Shown here: in pieces, positions 48,322 through 57,049 of the stretch
How the letters are laid out: each line of letters opens with the position of its first letter
Numbering within the stretch: position 1 is the first letter of the stretch
Source: Streptomyces fuscichromogenes
GTDB taxonomy: Bacteria; Actinomycetota; Actinomycetes; Streptomycetales; Streptomycetaceae
Assembly: GCF_014645815.1 (NCBI RefSeq)
Contig: NZ_BMML01000001.1
Location: 250,988-314,987 of the forward strand
Length of the DNA stretch: 64,000 nucleotides
Direction of reading: 5' to 3'
Program-made: the position numbers and the translations under genes
The notes under the pieces: model-generated
The model's database searches: none
What the model was told of the DNA's origin: nothing
The model's input: the letters and a program-made list of their open reading frames with translations, nothing else

Positions 48322-50136
48322 TTACAGACCGAGCTCGACCTCGAACTCGCCCGCCTCCAGGATCGCCTTGACGGCCGTCAGGTAGCGGGCCGCGTCGGCG
48401 CCGTCCACCAGGCGGTGGTCGTAGGACAGGGTCAGGTACGTCATGTCGCGGACGCCGATGACCGTGCCCTCCTCCGTCTCGATGACGGCGGGGCGCTTGA
48501 CCGTGGCACCGATGCCGAGGATCGCGACCTGGTTCGGCGGCACGATGATCGTGTCGAACAGCGCGCCGCGCGAGCCGGTGTTGGAGATGGTGAAGGTCGC
48601 GCCGGACAGCTCGTCCGGGGTGATCTTGTTGCCGCGGACCTTGCCGGCCAGGTCCGCGGTGGCCTTGGCGATACCGGCGATGTTGAGGTCGCCGGCGCCC
48701 TTGATGACCGGGGTCATCAGGCCCTTCTCGGAGTCCACCGCGATACCGATGTTCTCGGTGTCGAAGTAGGTGATGGTGCCGTCGGCCTCGTTGATCCGGG
48801 AGTTGATGACCGGGTGGGCCTTCAGCGCCTGGGCGGCGGCCTTGACGTAGAACGGCATCGGGGAGAGCTTGACGCCCTCGCGGGCCGCGAACGAGTCCTT
48901 GGCCTGGGTGCGCAGGCGCATCAGGCGGGTCACGTCGACCTCGACGACCGAGGACAGCTGGGCCTGCTCGTGCAGCGCCTTGACCATGTTGTCGCCGATG
49001 ACCTTGCGGATGCGGGTCATCTTGACGGTCTGGCCGCGGAGGGGGGAGACCTCCAGGGCCGGGGCCTTCCTGGCGGCGGGGGCGGCAGGGCCTCCGGCAG
49101 TCACCGCGGCGGCCACGGGGGCCGGAGCTGCGGCGGCGGCCTTCGCGGCCTCGGCGGCGGCGAGCACGTCCTGCTTGCGGATCCGGCCGCCGACGCCGGT
49201 GCCCTTGACGGAGCCCAGGTCGACGCCGTTCTCGGCGGCGAGCTTGCGGACCAGCGGGGTGACGTAGGCACCCTCGTCGACCGGAGCCGCCGGAGCGACC
49301 GGAGCCGGTGCCGCGGCCGGGACGACCGGAGCGGCGGCGACCGGCGCGGGGGCCGGGGCGACGGGGGCCGGAGCCGGAGCGGCGGCGACCGGCGCGGGCG
49401 CCGGGGCGGCAGGCGCGGGGGCGGCCACCGGCGCGGGGGCCGGAGCTGGGGCAGCGGCGGCGGGCGCCGGCGCCGGGGCGGCCGGGGCGGCCGCCGGAGC
49501 GGCACCCGGGGCACCGATGACGGCGAGCTTGGCGCCGACCTCGGCGGTCTCGTCCTCGCCGACCACGATCTCCAGCAGGACACCGGCGACCGGCGCCGGG
49601 ATCTCGGTGTCGACCTTGTCGGTGGAGACCTCCAGCAGGGGCTCGTCCTCCGCGACCTCGTCGCCGACCGACTTCAGCCAGCGGGTGACGGTGCCCTCGG
49701 TGACCGACTCACCGAGCGCGGGCAGGACGACGTCCGTGCCGGAGGCGCCACCGGCCGGGGCGGCCGGGGCGGCGGGGGCCTCGGCCACGGGGGCCGGGGC
49801 GGGGGCGGCAGGGGCCTCGGCGACCGGGGCCGGAGCCGGGGCGGCCGGGGCCGCGGCGGGCTCGGCGGCGGGGGCCGGGGCGGCAGCGGGGGCACCCGTG
49901 CCGTCGTCGATGATGGCCAGCTCGGCGCCGACCTCGACCGTCTCGTCCTCGGCGACCTTGATGGAGGCGAGGACGCCCGAGGCGGGGGCCGGGATCTCGG
50001 TGTCGACCTTGTCGGTCGAGACTTCGAGCAGCGGCTCGTCGGCCTCGACGCGCTCGCCCTCGGCCTTCAGCCAGCGGGTGACAGTGCCCTCGGTGACGCT
50101 CTCGCCGAGCGCCGGAAGGGTTACGGAAACCGCCAT
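48322..50136 (-). CDS. sucB: 2-oxoacid dehydrogenase E2 (dihydrolipoyl acyltransferase, SucB/AceF type)
   Basis: A 604-residue acyltransferase. Two lipoyl domains carry the modified lysines Lys43 and Lys174, each in [10 protein letters not shown]. Long Ala/Pro linkers (for example 84-130 and 205-300) separate them from the peripheral-subunit-binding domain ([18 protein letters not shown]). The C-terminal catalytic domain has His574 and Asp578 in [13 protein letters not shown]. It probably serves as E2 for AceE and perhaps for the oxoglutarate complex. It is followed upstream by lpd on the same strand with 68 nt between. Confidence 0.96.
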   Translation of the reverse strand: MAVSVTLPALGESVTEGTVTRWLKAEGERVEADEPLLEVSTDKVDTEIPAPASGVLASIKVAEDETVEVGAELAIIDDGTGAPAAAPAPAAEPAAAPAAPAPAPVAEAPAAPAPAPVAEAPAAPAAPAGGASGTDVVLPALGESVTEGTVTRWLKSVGDEVAEDEPLLEVSTDKVDTEIPAPVAGVLLEIVVGEDETAEVGAKLAVIGAPGAAPAAAPAAPAPAPAAAAPAPAPAPVAAPAPAAPAPAPVAAAPAPAPVAPAPAPVAAAPVVPAAAPAPVAPAAPVDEGAYVTPLVRKLAAENGVDLGSVKGTGVGGRIRKQDVLAAAEAAKAAAAAPAPVAAAVTAGGPAAPAARKAPALEVSPLRGQTVKMTRIRKVIGDNMVKALHEQAQLSSVVEVDVTRLMRLRTQAKDSFAAREGVKLSPMPFYVKAAAQALKAHPVINSRINEADGTITYFDTENIGIAVDSEKGLMTPVIKGAGDLNIAGIAKATADLAGKVRGNKITPDELSGATFTISNTGSRGALFDTIIVPPNQVAILGIGATVKRPAVIETEEGTVIGVRDMTYLTLSYDHRLVDGADAARYLTAVKAILEAGEFEVELGL

Positions 50137-50204
50137 GGTTTCGGTTGCTCCTTACGAATTGCGGAAGTCTGTGTGCACGCGGAGTCGCGTGTGTCGACCG
50201 AGGG

Positions 50205-51593
50205 TCAGTCGTGCGAGTGCAGGGGCTTGCCGGCCAGGGCCAGGTGGGCCTCGCCGAGCGCCTCGTTCTGCGTCGGGTGGGCGTGGATGAGCTGGGCGAC
50301 CTCGGCGGGCAGCGCTTCCCAGTTGTAGATCAGCTGGGCCTCGCCGACCTGCTCGCCCATGCGGTCGCCGACCATGTGGACGCCGACCACGGCACCGTCC
50401 TTCACCTGGACGAGCTTGATCTCGCCGGAGGTGTTCAGGATCTTGCTCTTGCCGTTGCCCGCCAGGTTGTACTTGAGGGCGACGACCTTGTCCGCGCCGT
50501 AGATCTCCTTGGCCTTGGCCTCGGTGATGCCGACGGAGGCGACCTCGGGGTGGCAGTACGTCACCCGCGGCACGCCGTCGTAGTCGATCGGGACGGCCTT
50601 CAGACCGGCCAGGCGCTCCGCCACCAGGATGCCCTCGGCGAAGCCGACGTGCGCGAGCTGGAGGGTCGGGACCAGGTCGCCGACGGCGGAGACGGTCGGG
50701 ACGTTCGTCCGCATGTACTCGTCGACCAGGACGTAGCCGCGGTCCATGGCGACACCCTGCTCCTCGTAGCCGAGACCGGCGGAGACGGGCCCGCGGCCCA
50801 CCGCCACCAGCAGGACCTCGGCCTCGAACTCCTTGCCGTCGGCCAGGGTGACCTTGACGCCGTCGGCGGTGTACTCGGCCTTCGAGAAGAAGGTGCCCAG
50901 GTTGAACTTGATGCCGCGCTTGCGGAACGCGCGCTCAAGAAGCTTGGAGGAGTTCTCGTCCTCGACCGGGACGAGGTGCTTGAGGCCCTCGACGACGGTG
51001 ACGTCGGCACCGAAGGACTTCCACGCGGAGGCGAACTCGACGCCGATGACACCGCCGCCCAGGATGATCGCGGACTTCGGCACGCGGTCCAGGACGAGGG
51101 CGTGGTCGGAGGAGATGACGCGGTTGCCGTCGATCTCCAGGCCGGGCAGCGACTTCGGCACGGAGCCGGTCGCCAGCAGGACGTGGCGGCCCTGGACGCG
51201 CTGGCCGTTCACGTCGACGGAGGTCGGGGAGGAGAGCCGTCCCGTGCCCTCGATGTACGTCACCTTGCGCGAGGCGATGAGCCCCTGGAGCCCCTTGTAC
51301 AGGCCGGAGATGACGCCGTCCTTGTACTTGTGGACGGCCGGGACGTCGATGCCCTCGAAGGTGGCCTTGACACCGAACTGCTCGCTCTCGCGGGCCTGGT
51401 CGGCGATCTCGCCCGCGTGCAGCAGGGCCTTGGTGGGGATGCAACCCCGGTGCAGGCAGGTACCGCCGACCTTGTCCTTCTCGATCAGGGCGACGTCCAG
51501 GCCCAGCTGCGCCCCGCGCAGGGCCGCGGCGTAACCGCCGCTACCGCCGCCGAGGATCACTAGGTCGAAAACGGTGCTGGCGTCGTTCGCCAC
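50205..51593 (-). CDS. lpdA: Dihydrolipoyl dehydrogenase (E3)
   Basis: A 462-residue FAD disulfide oxidoreductase that reoxidises the lipoyl groups of E2. Motifs are GGGSGGYAAALRGAQLG for FAD, the redox disulfide GGTCLHRGCIPTKALLH, the NAD site ILGGGVIGVEFAS and the catalytic HAHPTQNEALGEA. In the disulfide motif the residue after CL is His where many Lpd proteins have Asn. The GTG at 51593 follows GGAGG at a spacing of seven. The frame continues upstream but without a good signal. Confidence 0.97.
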   Translation of the reverse strand: MANDASTVFDLVILGGGSGGYAAALRGAQLGLDVALIEKDKVGGTCLHRGCIPTKALLHAGEIADQARESEQFGVKATFEGIDVPAVHKYKDGVISGLYKGLQGLIASRKVTYIEGTGRLSSPTSVDVNGQRVQGRHVLLATGSVPKSLPGLEIDGNRVISSDHALVLDRVPKSAIILGGGVIGVEFASAWKSFGADVTVVEGLKHLVPVEDENSSKLLERAFRKRGIKFNLGTFFSKAEYTADGVKVTLADGKEFEAEVLLVAVGRGPVSAGLGYEEQGVAMDRGYVLVDEYMRTNVPTVSAVGDLVPTLQLAHVGFAEGILVAERLAGLKAVPIDYDGVPRVTYCHPEVASVGITEAKAKEIYGADKVVALKYNLAGNGKSKILNTSGEIKLVQVKDGAVVGVHMVGDRMGEQVGEAQLIYNWEALPAEVAQLIHAHPTQNEALGEAHLALAGKPLHSHD

Positions 51594-51893
51594 GTCACGT
51601 CCTCCATGCATGTGCGCCGTACGCCGGGCACCTTGGTCCCATACGGGTGGTTGACCGGTCGGTCGGCTGGTGTCCGGCCGCTCTTCTTCGGCCCTGTGGG
51701 TGGGGCCCTGTCCTGCCGAGCCCCATCTTCGCACTTGTCGGAGGTGAACGAGACGCGGGGCCGGGGTGTGAGACACCACACGCTCACTTGATAACGCCGC
51801 GAGGACAGCGCCCCGTAAGGGGCGGGGGGAACTGCGCGAGAAGTCCCGACGACCCGCAGTCGCAGGACGACGGACCGGACCGGGTCGATGGGC
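51594..51893. other. Intergenic region between lpdA and pepA with a dispersed repeat
   Basis: The 351-nt gap 51594-51944 holds the lpdA promoter region (51600-51800), a copy of the dispersed repeat at 51809-51840 and the pepA terminator. Short frames on both strands lack ribosome binding sites and typical codon use, so I see no gene. Confidence 0.6.
51809..51840. repeat. Dispersed Streptomyces intergenic repeat, copy 3
   Basis: GCCCCGTAAGGGGCGGGGGG followed by AACTGCGCGAG. It has the same orientation as the unit at 7-41, with one added or changed G. Confidence 0.75.
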
Positions 51894-51930
51894 GACGGGA
51901 CCCCGCGCTACCCGCATGCGGGGTCCCGTC
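51894..51930 (-). terminator. pepA terminator
   Basis: A 13-bp perfect stem (51894-51906 with 51918-51930) around an 11-nt loop, 15 nt beyond the pepA stop. Confidence 0.85.
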
Positions 51931-51944
51931 CACGAAAACCGACG

Positions 51945-53483
51945 TCAGCCCAGGTCACCCTCGGCCGTCAGCTCGGCCAGCCGCACCAGCGTGCGCACCG
52001 CCGACCCCGTGCCCCCCTTCGGCGTGTAACCGAAGGCACCCCCCTCGTTGAACGCGGGCCCGGCGATGTCCAGGTGCGCCCAGGTGATCCCCTCACCCAC
52101 GAACTCGCGCAGGAACAGACCGGCGACCAGACCGCCGCCCATCCGCTCGCCCATGTTCGCGATGTCGGCGGTCGGGGAGTCCATCCCCTTGCGCAGGTGC
52201 TCCGGCAGCGGCATCGGCCACGCCGGCTCGCCCACCTCCTCCGCGGCCTCGTGCACCGCGGAGCGGAACGCGTCGTCGTTCCCCATGACCGCGAACGTCC
52301 GGCTGCCCAGCGCCAGCATCATCGCGCCGGTCAGCGTCGCCACGTCCACGATCGCGTCCGGCTGCTCCGCCGACGCCGCCCAGAGCGCGTCGGCGAGCAC
52401 CAGCCGGCCCTCGGCGTCCGTGTTGAGCACCTCGACGGTCTTGCCGCTGTACATGCGCAGCACGTCACCGGGGCGCACCGCGGTGCCGGACGGCATGTTC
52501 TCGGCCAGCGCCAGCCACCCGGTCACATTGACCGGCAGGCCGAGCCGCGCCGCCGTGACGACGGCCGCGAACACCGCCGCCGCGCCGCTCATGTCGCACT
52601 TCATCGTCTCGTTGTGACCGGCCGGCTTGAGCGAGATGCCGCCCGAGTCGTAGGTGATGCCCTTGCCGACGAAGGCGAGGTGCTTCTCCGCGTCGGCGTG
52701 CGTGTACGACAGCTTGACCAGCCGCGGGGTGGCCGCCGAGCCGCCGCCGACGCCGAGGATGCCGCCGTACCCGTCCTTGGCGAGCGCCTTGTCGTCGAGC
52801 ACCTGGATCTTGAGGCCGTGCTCCTTGGCGGCGCCCTGCGCGATCGCGGCGAACGCGGCCGGCGTGAGGTCGTTCGGCGGGGTGTTGACCAGGTCGCGGG
52901 CCCGGTTGAGCTCCTCGGAGACGGCCGTGGCACGGGCCAGCGCCGCCTTGTGGGCCGCGTCCCGGGGCTTGCCGCCGAGCAGCACGCCCTCGGCGAGCGG
53001 TGCCCTGCCGTTCTTCGCCTTCGCGTTCTTGCCGGCGCCGGCGCCGTTGTCCTTGTAGGTGTCGAAGGAGTAGGCGCCGAGCAGCACGCCCTCGCCGAGC
53101 GCGCCCACGGCGGCCGCGTCCTCGACGGGCAGCGCGAAGGCCGCCTTCCGGGCCCCGGCCAGCGCGCGGGCGGCGACACCGGCCGCCCGGCGCAGCGCCT
53201 CGGCCTCGTACTCCGCGTCCCGGCCGGGCTCGGCGCCCAGGCCGACCGCGATGACCAGCGGGGCCTTGAAGCCGGCCGGAGCGGGCAGCTTCGTCAGTTC
53301 GCCCTCGGCACCCGAGGCACCGAGGGTCTCCAGGACGGCGGCCAGCTTGCCGTCGTAGGCCGTGTCCACGGCTTCGGCGCCCGGGGCGACGACCGGGCCC
53401 CTGGCGCCCTTGGCGACACCGATCACGATCGCGTCGGCCCGGAGGCCGGGCGCCGCTGAGGTGCTGAGAGTGAGAGCAGTCAC
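51945..53483 (-). CDS. pepA: Leucyl aminopeptidase (M17)
   Basis: A 512-residue cytosolic metallo-aminopeptidase. The family signature NTDAEGRLVLADAL is present, with the metal/active-site lysine in VGKGITYDSGGISLKP and the aspartate in KCDMSGAAAV. Normally hexameric, it releases N-terminal residues from peptides. The GTG at 53483 gives the expected length. The N-terminal domain is variable. It lies upstream of lpdA on the same strand but is separated from it by a terminator. Confidence 0.97.
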   Translation of the reverse strand: MTALTLSTSAAPGLRADAIVIGVAKGARGPVVAPGAEAVDTAYDGKLAAVLETLGASGAEGELTKLPAPAGFKAPLVIAVGLGAEPGRDAEYEAEALRRAAGVAARALAGARKAAFALPVEDAAAVGALGEGVLLGAYSFDTYKDNGAGAGKNAKAKNGRAPLAEGVLLGGKPRDAAHKAALARATAVSEELNRARDLVNTPPNDLTPAAFAAIAQGAAKEHGLKIQVLDDKALAKDGYGGILGVGGGSAATPRLVKLSYTHADAEKHLAFVGKGITYDSGGISLKPAGHNETMKCDMSGAAAVFAAVVTAARLGLPVNVTGWLALAENMPSGTAVRPGDVLRMYSGKTVEVLNTDAEGRLVLADALWAASAEQPDAIVDVATLTGAMMLALGSRTFAVMGNDDAFRSAVHEAAEEVGEPAWPMPLPEHLRKGMDSPTADIANMGERMGGGLVAGLFLREFVGEGITWAHLDIAGPAFNEGGAFGYTPKGGTGSAVRTLVRLAELTAEGDLG

Positions 53484-53789
53484 GGTGGTGGAATCTCGCT
53501 TCCGATGTTGAGTTGCAGTGGCCGAGCGGGTGGGTCGACCGGGCCCGGGAAGCGACCCTAGGAGTGCCCTCGGAGCGCGTTGCGACCGGGGCCTTCACCC
53601 CGTCGGCGAACACCCGGGACGAGCCTACGCGTGTGTATGCGTTCGCTCATTCCTGCGGGTGTTCACCTGGGGGTGGCGTCGTGGCCACCTCCCGCCCGTC
53701 CCGCGGCGCACGGGACCTCGGTGTACCGCCCGGTACCCGGGTGGGAGATCATCCGGGGGTACCCTGCCGCAGACCCTGGAGCCCGTCCG
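53484..53789. other. Divergent promoter region between pepA and the GH114-like gene
   Basis: A 306-nt gap that must contain both promoters. It is rich in short frames without initiation signals. I see no inverted repeat or clear promoter hexamers beyond the usual GC-rich background. Confidence 0.4.
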
Positions 53790-54563
53790 GTGAACCTCCG
53801 CAGCACCCCGTTGCTCGTCCTGCTGGCCCTGCTCGCCGGCTGCACACAGGCCTCGGACGACGCCGGGCGGTGGCGGCCGAGGCCGGGCGTCAGCTGGCAG
53901 TGGCAGCTGAGCGGCCGTGTCGACACCTCCGTCAAGGCGTCCGTCTACGACATCGACGGCTTCGACCAGTCCAAGGCGACGGTCGCCGCGCTGCACGGCA
54001 AGGGCCGCAAGGTCATCTGCTACATATCCACCGGCGCGTACGAGGACTGGCGCCCCGACGCGAAGAAGTTCCCCGCGTCGGTGCTCGGCCGCGGCAACGG
54101 CTGGAAGGGCGAGCGCTGGCTGGACATCCGCCGTACGGACGTGCTGAAGCCGTTGATGGCGGCCCGCTTCGACATGTGCAGGGACAAGGGCTTCGACGCG
54201 GTGGAGCCCGACAACATGGACGGCTACAAGAACCGCACGGGCTTCCCGCTCCGGGCGGCGGACCAGCTCCGCTACAACAGGCTCGTCGCCCGGCTCGCCC
54301 ACGACCGGGGCATGTCGGTCGGCCTGAAGAACGACCTGGACCAGATCCCGCAGCTGGTGGGCGACTTCGACTTCGCGGTGAACGAGCAGTGCGCCCAGTA
54401 CGGCGAGTGCGCGGACCTGAAGCCGTTCGTCGAGGCGGACAAGGCGGTCTTCCACGTCGAGTACGAACTGCCGACGAGCAGGTTCTGCGCACAGTCACGC
54501 AAGCTGCGGCTGAGCTCGCTGGAGAAGAAGTACGAGCTGGGGGTCTGGCGGAAGAGCTGCTGA
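53790..54563 (+). CDS. Lipoprotein of the GH114 (endo-alpha-1,4-polygalactosaminidase) family
   Basis: A 257-residue exported lipoprotein. The signal ends LLALLAGCTQ with the lipidated cysteine near residue 16. The TIM-barrel domain shows VYDIDGFD, KVICYISTGAYEDWRPD and DAVEPDNMDGYKN, matching GH114 proteins. Known relatives cleave galactosaminogalactan-like polymers, so a role in cutting extracellular amino-sugar polymers is likely. The GTG at 53790 has TGGAG eight bases upstream. Confidence 0.88.
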   Translation: MNLRSTPLLVLLALLAGCTQASDDAGRWRPRPGVSWQWQLSGRVDTSVKASVYDIDGFDQSKATVAALHGKGRKVICYISTGAYEDWRPDAKKFPASVLGRGNGWKGERWLDIRRTDVLKPLMAARFDMCRDKGFDAVEPDNMDGYKNRTGFPLRAADQLRYNRLVARLAHDRGMSVGLKNDLDQIPQLVGDFDFAVNEQCAQYGECADLKPFVEADKAVFHVEYELPTSRFCAQSRKLRLSSLEKKYELGVWRKSC

Positions 54564-54581
54564 GGCGCCCCTTCGGCCGGA

Positions 54582-55379
54582 TCAGAGACTCCCCAGCGAG
54601 AACACCACCAGCGCCGCGGTGGCCGCCGTCTCCGCGAGCGCCCCGAACACGTCCCCCGTGACGCCGCCGAACCGCCGCCTGCAGTGCCGCAGCAGCCCGT
54701 CCGTCGCGGCCTCGGCCACCACCACCGCGAGCAGCGCCCGCAGACTGTCGCCGGCCCCGACCAGCGCCCCGGCGCCCGCCGCCAGCAGCATCACCGCGAA
54801 CGTCACCGCGGTCGCCCCGGCCTTGGGCACCACCCCGGCCACCGCCGCCCCCAGCCCCTCCGGGCGGGCCGCGGGCACCCCCTCCACCGCGGCCAGCGTC
54901 AGCGCCAGCCGGGCCACCGTCGCCGCGACGACCGCCGCCAGGGTGCCCCGCGCCCACCCGTCGCCGTAGGCCTGGGCCAGCGCGGCCACCTGCCCGAGCA
55001 GCACGAAGACGAGCGTGACCACCCCGAACGGCCCGATGTCCGACTGCTTCATGATCCGCAGGGCGTCCTCGGCGGGCTTGCCGCTGCCCAGGCCGTCGGC
55101 GGTGTCGGCGAGGCCGTCCAGATGCAGGCCCCGGGTGAGCACGGCCGGTACGGCGACCGCGGCGACCGCGGCCAGCAGCGCACTGGCCCCGACCAGCACC
55201 AGCAGCGCGCCGACCGCTCCCGCGCAGAGACCGACCGCGAGTCCGGCCAGCGGGGCGGACAGCATGCCGCCACGGGCCGCCTCGCGGTCCCAGCGGTTGA
55301 CCTTCACAGGGAACACGGTGAGCGTGCCGAAGGCGAAGCGGACGCCGTCCGGCCAGGGAGTCGCAGAGGTCGCAGCCAC
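54582..55379 (-). CDS. cobS: Adenosylcobinamide-GDP ribazoletransferase (cobalamin synthase)
   Basis: A 265-residue integral membrane enzyme that joins adenosylcobinamide-GDP to alpha-ribazole in the last steps of cobalamin synthesis. Typical motifs are TRGLHLDGLADTADGLGSG and IMKQSDIGPFGVVTLV. About six membrane spans are visible. Its substrates are made by CobU (61345-62544) and CobT (58953-60041), encoded 3-7 kb away on the same strand but split by other genes. No cobalamin riboswitch was seen upstream. Confidence 0.96.
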   Translation of the reverse strand: MAATSATPWPDGVRFAFGTLTVFPVKVNRWDREAARGGMLSAPLAGLAVGLCAGAVGALLVLVGASALLAAVAAVAVPAVLTRGLHLDGLADTADGLGSGKPAEDALRIMKQSDIGPFGVVTLVFVLLGQVAALAQAYGDGWARGTLAAVVAATVARLALTLAAVEGVPAARPEGLGAAVAGVVPKAGATAVTFAVMLLAAGAGALVGAGDSLRALLAVVVAEAATDGLLRHCRRRFGGVTGDVFGALAETAATAALVVFSLGSL

Positions 55380-55531
55380 CGGCGCAGGTTACCCGGTAGT
55401 CAGAAACAACCGCCCCCCACCCTCACCACCACCCGACCACCACCGGCCTCCCGCACGCTTCCCCGCCCGACCGCCGGTCGGATCCCCGTGCGGTCGTCGG
55501 CCGGGCTTCCCGCCAGGGATAAAGTGCGCAC

Positions 55532-56377
55532 ATGGGACATTGGCTGGAGCGGAACATTGTCGAGCCGGGCAAACTTCCGTTGCTGCTGGCCCTGACCGCC
55601 TTCGTCCTGACCTTCGTGATCACCCGGGTCATCACCCGGCTGATCCGCGCCGGGAAGGGCCCGTTCGGGAACGTGAAGGCGGGCGGGCTGCACATCCACC
55701 ACGTGGTCCCCGGGGTCGTCCTCGTCGTCGTCGGCGGCTTCGGCGCGGTCGCCAGTTCCCGTAACGGCCTCGGCGGAGGCCTCGCCGCGATCGTGTTCGG
55801 GATCGGCGCGGGGCTCGTGCTCGACGAGTTCGCGCTGATCCTGCACCTCGGCGACGTCTACTGGACCGAGGAGGGCCGCAAGAGCGTCGAGGCCGTCGTC
55901 ATCACGGCCGCGCTGGTGGGGCTGCTGCTCGCCGGGTTCTCGCCGCTCGGCGTCAACGACCTCTCGGCGGACGAACTCCAGGGCCGGGGGGCCGTCATCG
56001 CGAACGTCGTCGCCGACTTCGGCTTCTCCCTCGTCGCGCTGAGCAAGGGCAAGGCCCGTACCGCGATCTTCGGGGTGGTCATCCCGCTGGTCGCCCTCGT
56101 CGGCGCGGTCCGGCTGGCCCGCCCCGGCTCGGCCTGGGCCCGCCGCTTCTACCGCAGCCGCCCGCGCGCCCGCGCCAGGGCCGGACTGCGCGCCTATCAC
56201 CACGACCGCCGCTGGACCCGGCTCGCCCGGACCCTTCAGGACTGGATCGGCGGCAGGCCCGACCGCCCCGAGCCGGCCGCCCTGCCCGCCTCCGCCCCCG
56301 GCCCGGGTTCCGGCCCCGCTGCCGGTCCCGCTGCCGGCTCCGGTCCCGCTCCCGGTCCTGACTCCGGCCGCCGGTGA
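55532..56377 (+). CDS. Integral membrane protein of unknown function
   Basis: A 281-residue protein with five or six membrane spans. Conserved-looking polar residues lie in GGLHIHHVVPG and VLDEFALILHLGDVYW, a pattern known from an uncharacterised actinobacterial family. The C-terminal 35 residues are a Pro/Ala/Gly repeat (GPAAGPAAGSGPAPG) encoded in the 142-nt region that also encodes the tail of the convergent rhomboid-like gene. The function is unknown. Confidence 0.82.
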   Translation: MGHWLERNIVEPGKLPLLLALTAFVLTFVITRVITRLIRAGKGPFGNVKAGGLHIHHVVPGVVLVVVGGFGAVASSRNGLGGGLAAIVFGIGAGLVLDEFALILHLGDVYWTEEGRKSVEAVVITAALVGLLLAGFSPLGVNDLSADELQGRGAVIANVVADFGFSLVALSKGKARTAIFGVVIPLVALVGAVRLARPGSAWARRFYRSRPRARARAGLRAYHHDRRWTRLARTLQDWIGGRPDRPEPAALPASAPGPGSGPAAGPAAGSGPAPGPDSGRR

Positions 56378-57039
56378 CGCCGGCGGTGCCACAGCCGCCG
56401 TCCCGTCGTCGCCGCCGTGCACAGCGCCGCCACCCCCGCGAGGGCCGCCAGGTGCTCCTTGCCGGCGAGGTTGTCCTTGAGCGCCACCTCGACCGCCATC
56501 GCGGCCGCCACCGCGCCCGCGGTGAGGTAGGCGCCGTACCGCCAGCCCAGGTAGACGGCGAGTCCGACGACGGCGGCCGACGGTCCGGTGTCCACCACCC
56601 GGGCGTCCGCGGCCCCCAGACCCAGCGGACCGTGCGGCCCCAGGGCGATGCCGAGCCGGGCGTACAGCGTGCCGGCGACGGTCGCCACGTACGCCACGGT
56701 CAGGGTCCGCCACCAGCCCAGGCACACCTCGGCGATGCCGAACACCACCAGGATCTGGGCCAGCGCGCCCCACACCGGAAGGTCCAGCGCCGGCACGAAC
56801 AACGACAGGGGAGTGCGCAGCAGGGCCGCCCCGAACGGGTCCGCCGCGCGCACCGCTCCGGCGTCCTGCACGAAGCGGTAGCCCCACGACTGGTTCTGCG
56901 TGAACTGCAGCAGCGCGGTCAGGCAGACCGCCCCGGCCGTCATCGGCACCGCCCGCAGCCGGCGCTTCGCCAGCGGGCCGCGCACGGTGGCGTACAACAG
57001 CCCCCACTCGGCGCGGGCCCAGCCGGCGAGCGGCTTCAT
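56236..57039 (-). CDS. Rhomboid-like membrane protein
   Basis: A 267-residue protein with about six membrane helices. A GPSA motif in DTGPSAAVVGLAVYLGW (Ser154) and a histidine in GKEHLAALAG (His196) match the serine and histidine of rhomboid intramembrane proteases in order and spacing. I infer a rhomboid fold, but confirmation is needed because the sequence is divergent. The C terminus is a Gly/Pro/Ala repeat overlapping the convergent gene. The gene lies 10 nt downstream of the MprF-like gene and is probably cotranscribed with it. Confidence 0.65.
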   Translation of the reverse strand: MKPLAGWARAEWGLLYATVRGPLAKRRLRAVPMTAGAVCLTALLQFTQNQSWGYRFVQDAGAVRAADPFGAALLRTPLSLFVPALDLPVWGALAQILVVFGIAEVCLGWWRTLTVAYVATVAGTLYARLGIALGPHGPLGLGAADARVVDTGPSAAVVGLAVYLGWRYGAYLTAGAVAAAMAVEVALKDNLAGKEHLAALAGVAALCTAATTGRRLWHRRRHRRPESGPGAGPEPAAGPAAGPEPGPGAEAGRAAGSGRSGLPPIQS

Positions 57040-57049
57040 CCGGTGGTCC

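Noticed and set aside
49281..49510. Dense GC repeat in sucB considered as a possible recombination hot spot
   Set aside because: It encodes the normal Ala/Pro linker of an E2 protein. Such linkers are expected between lipoyl and core domains.
48415..50328. A 637-codon plus-strand frame opposite sucB
   Set aside because: Antisense to the Ala/Pro-rich linkers of SucB, giving a Gly/Arg repeat protein with no plausible start.
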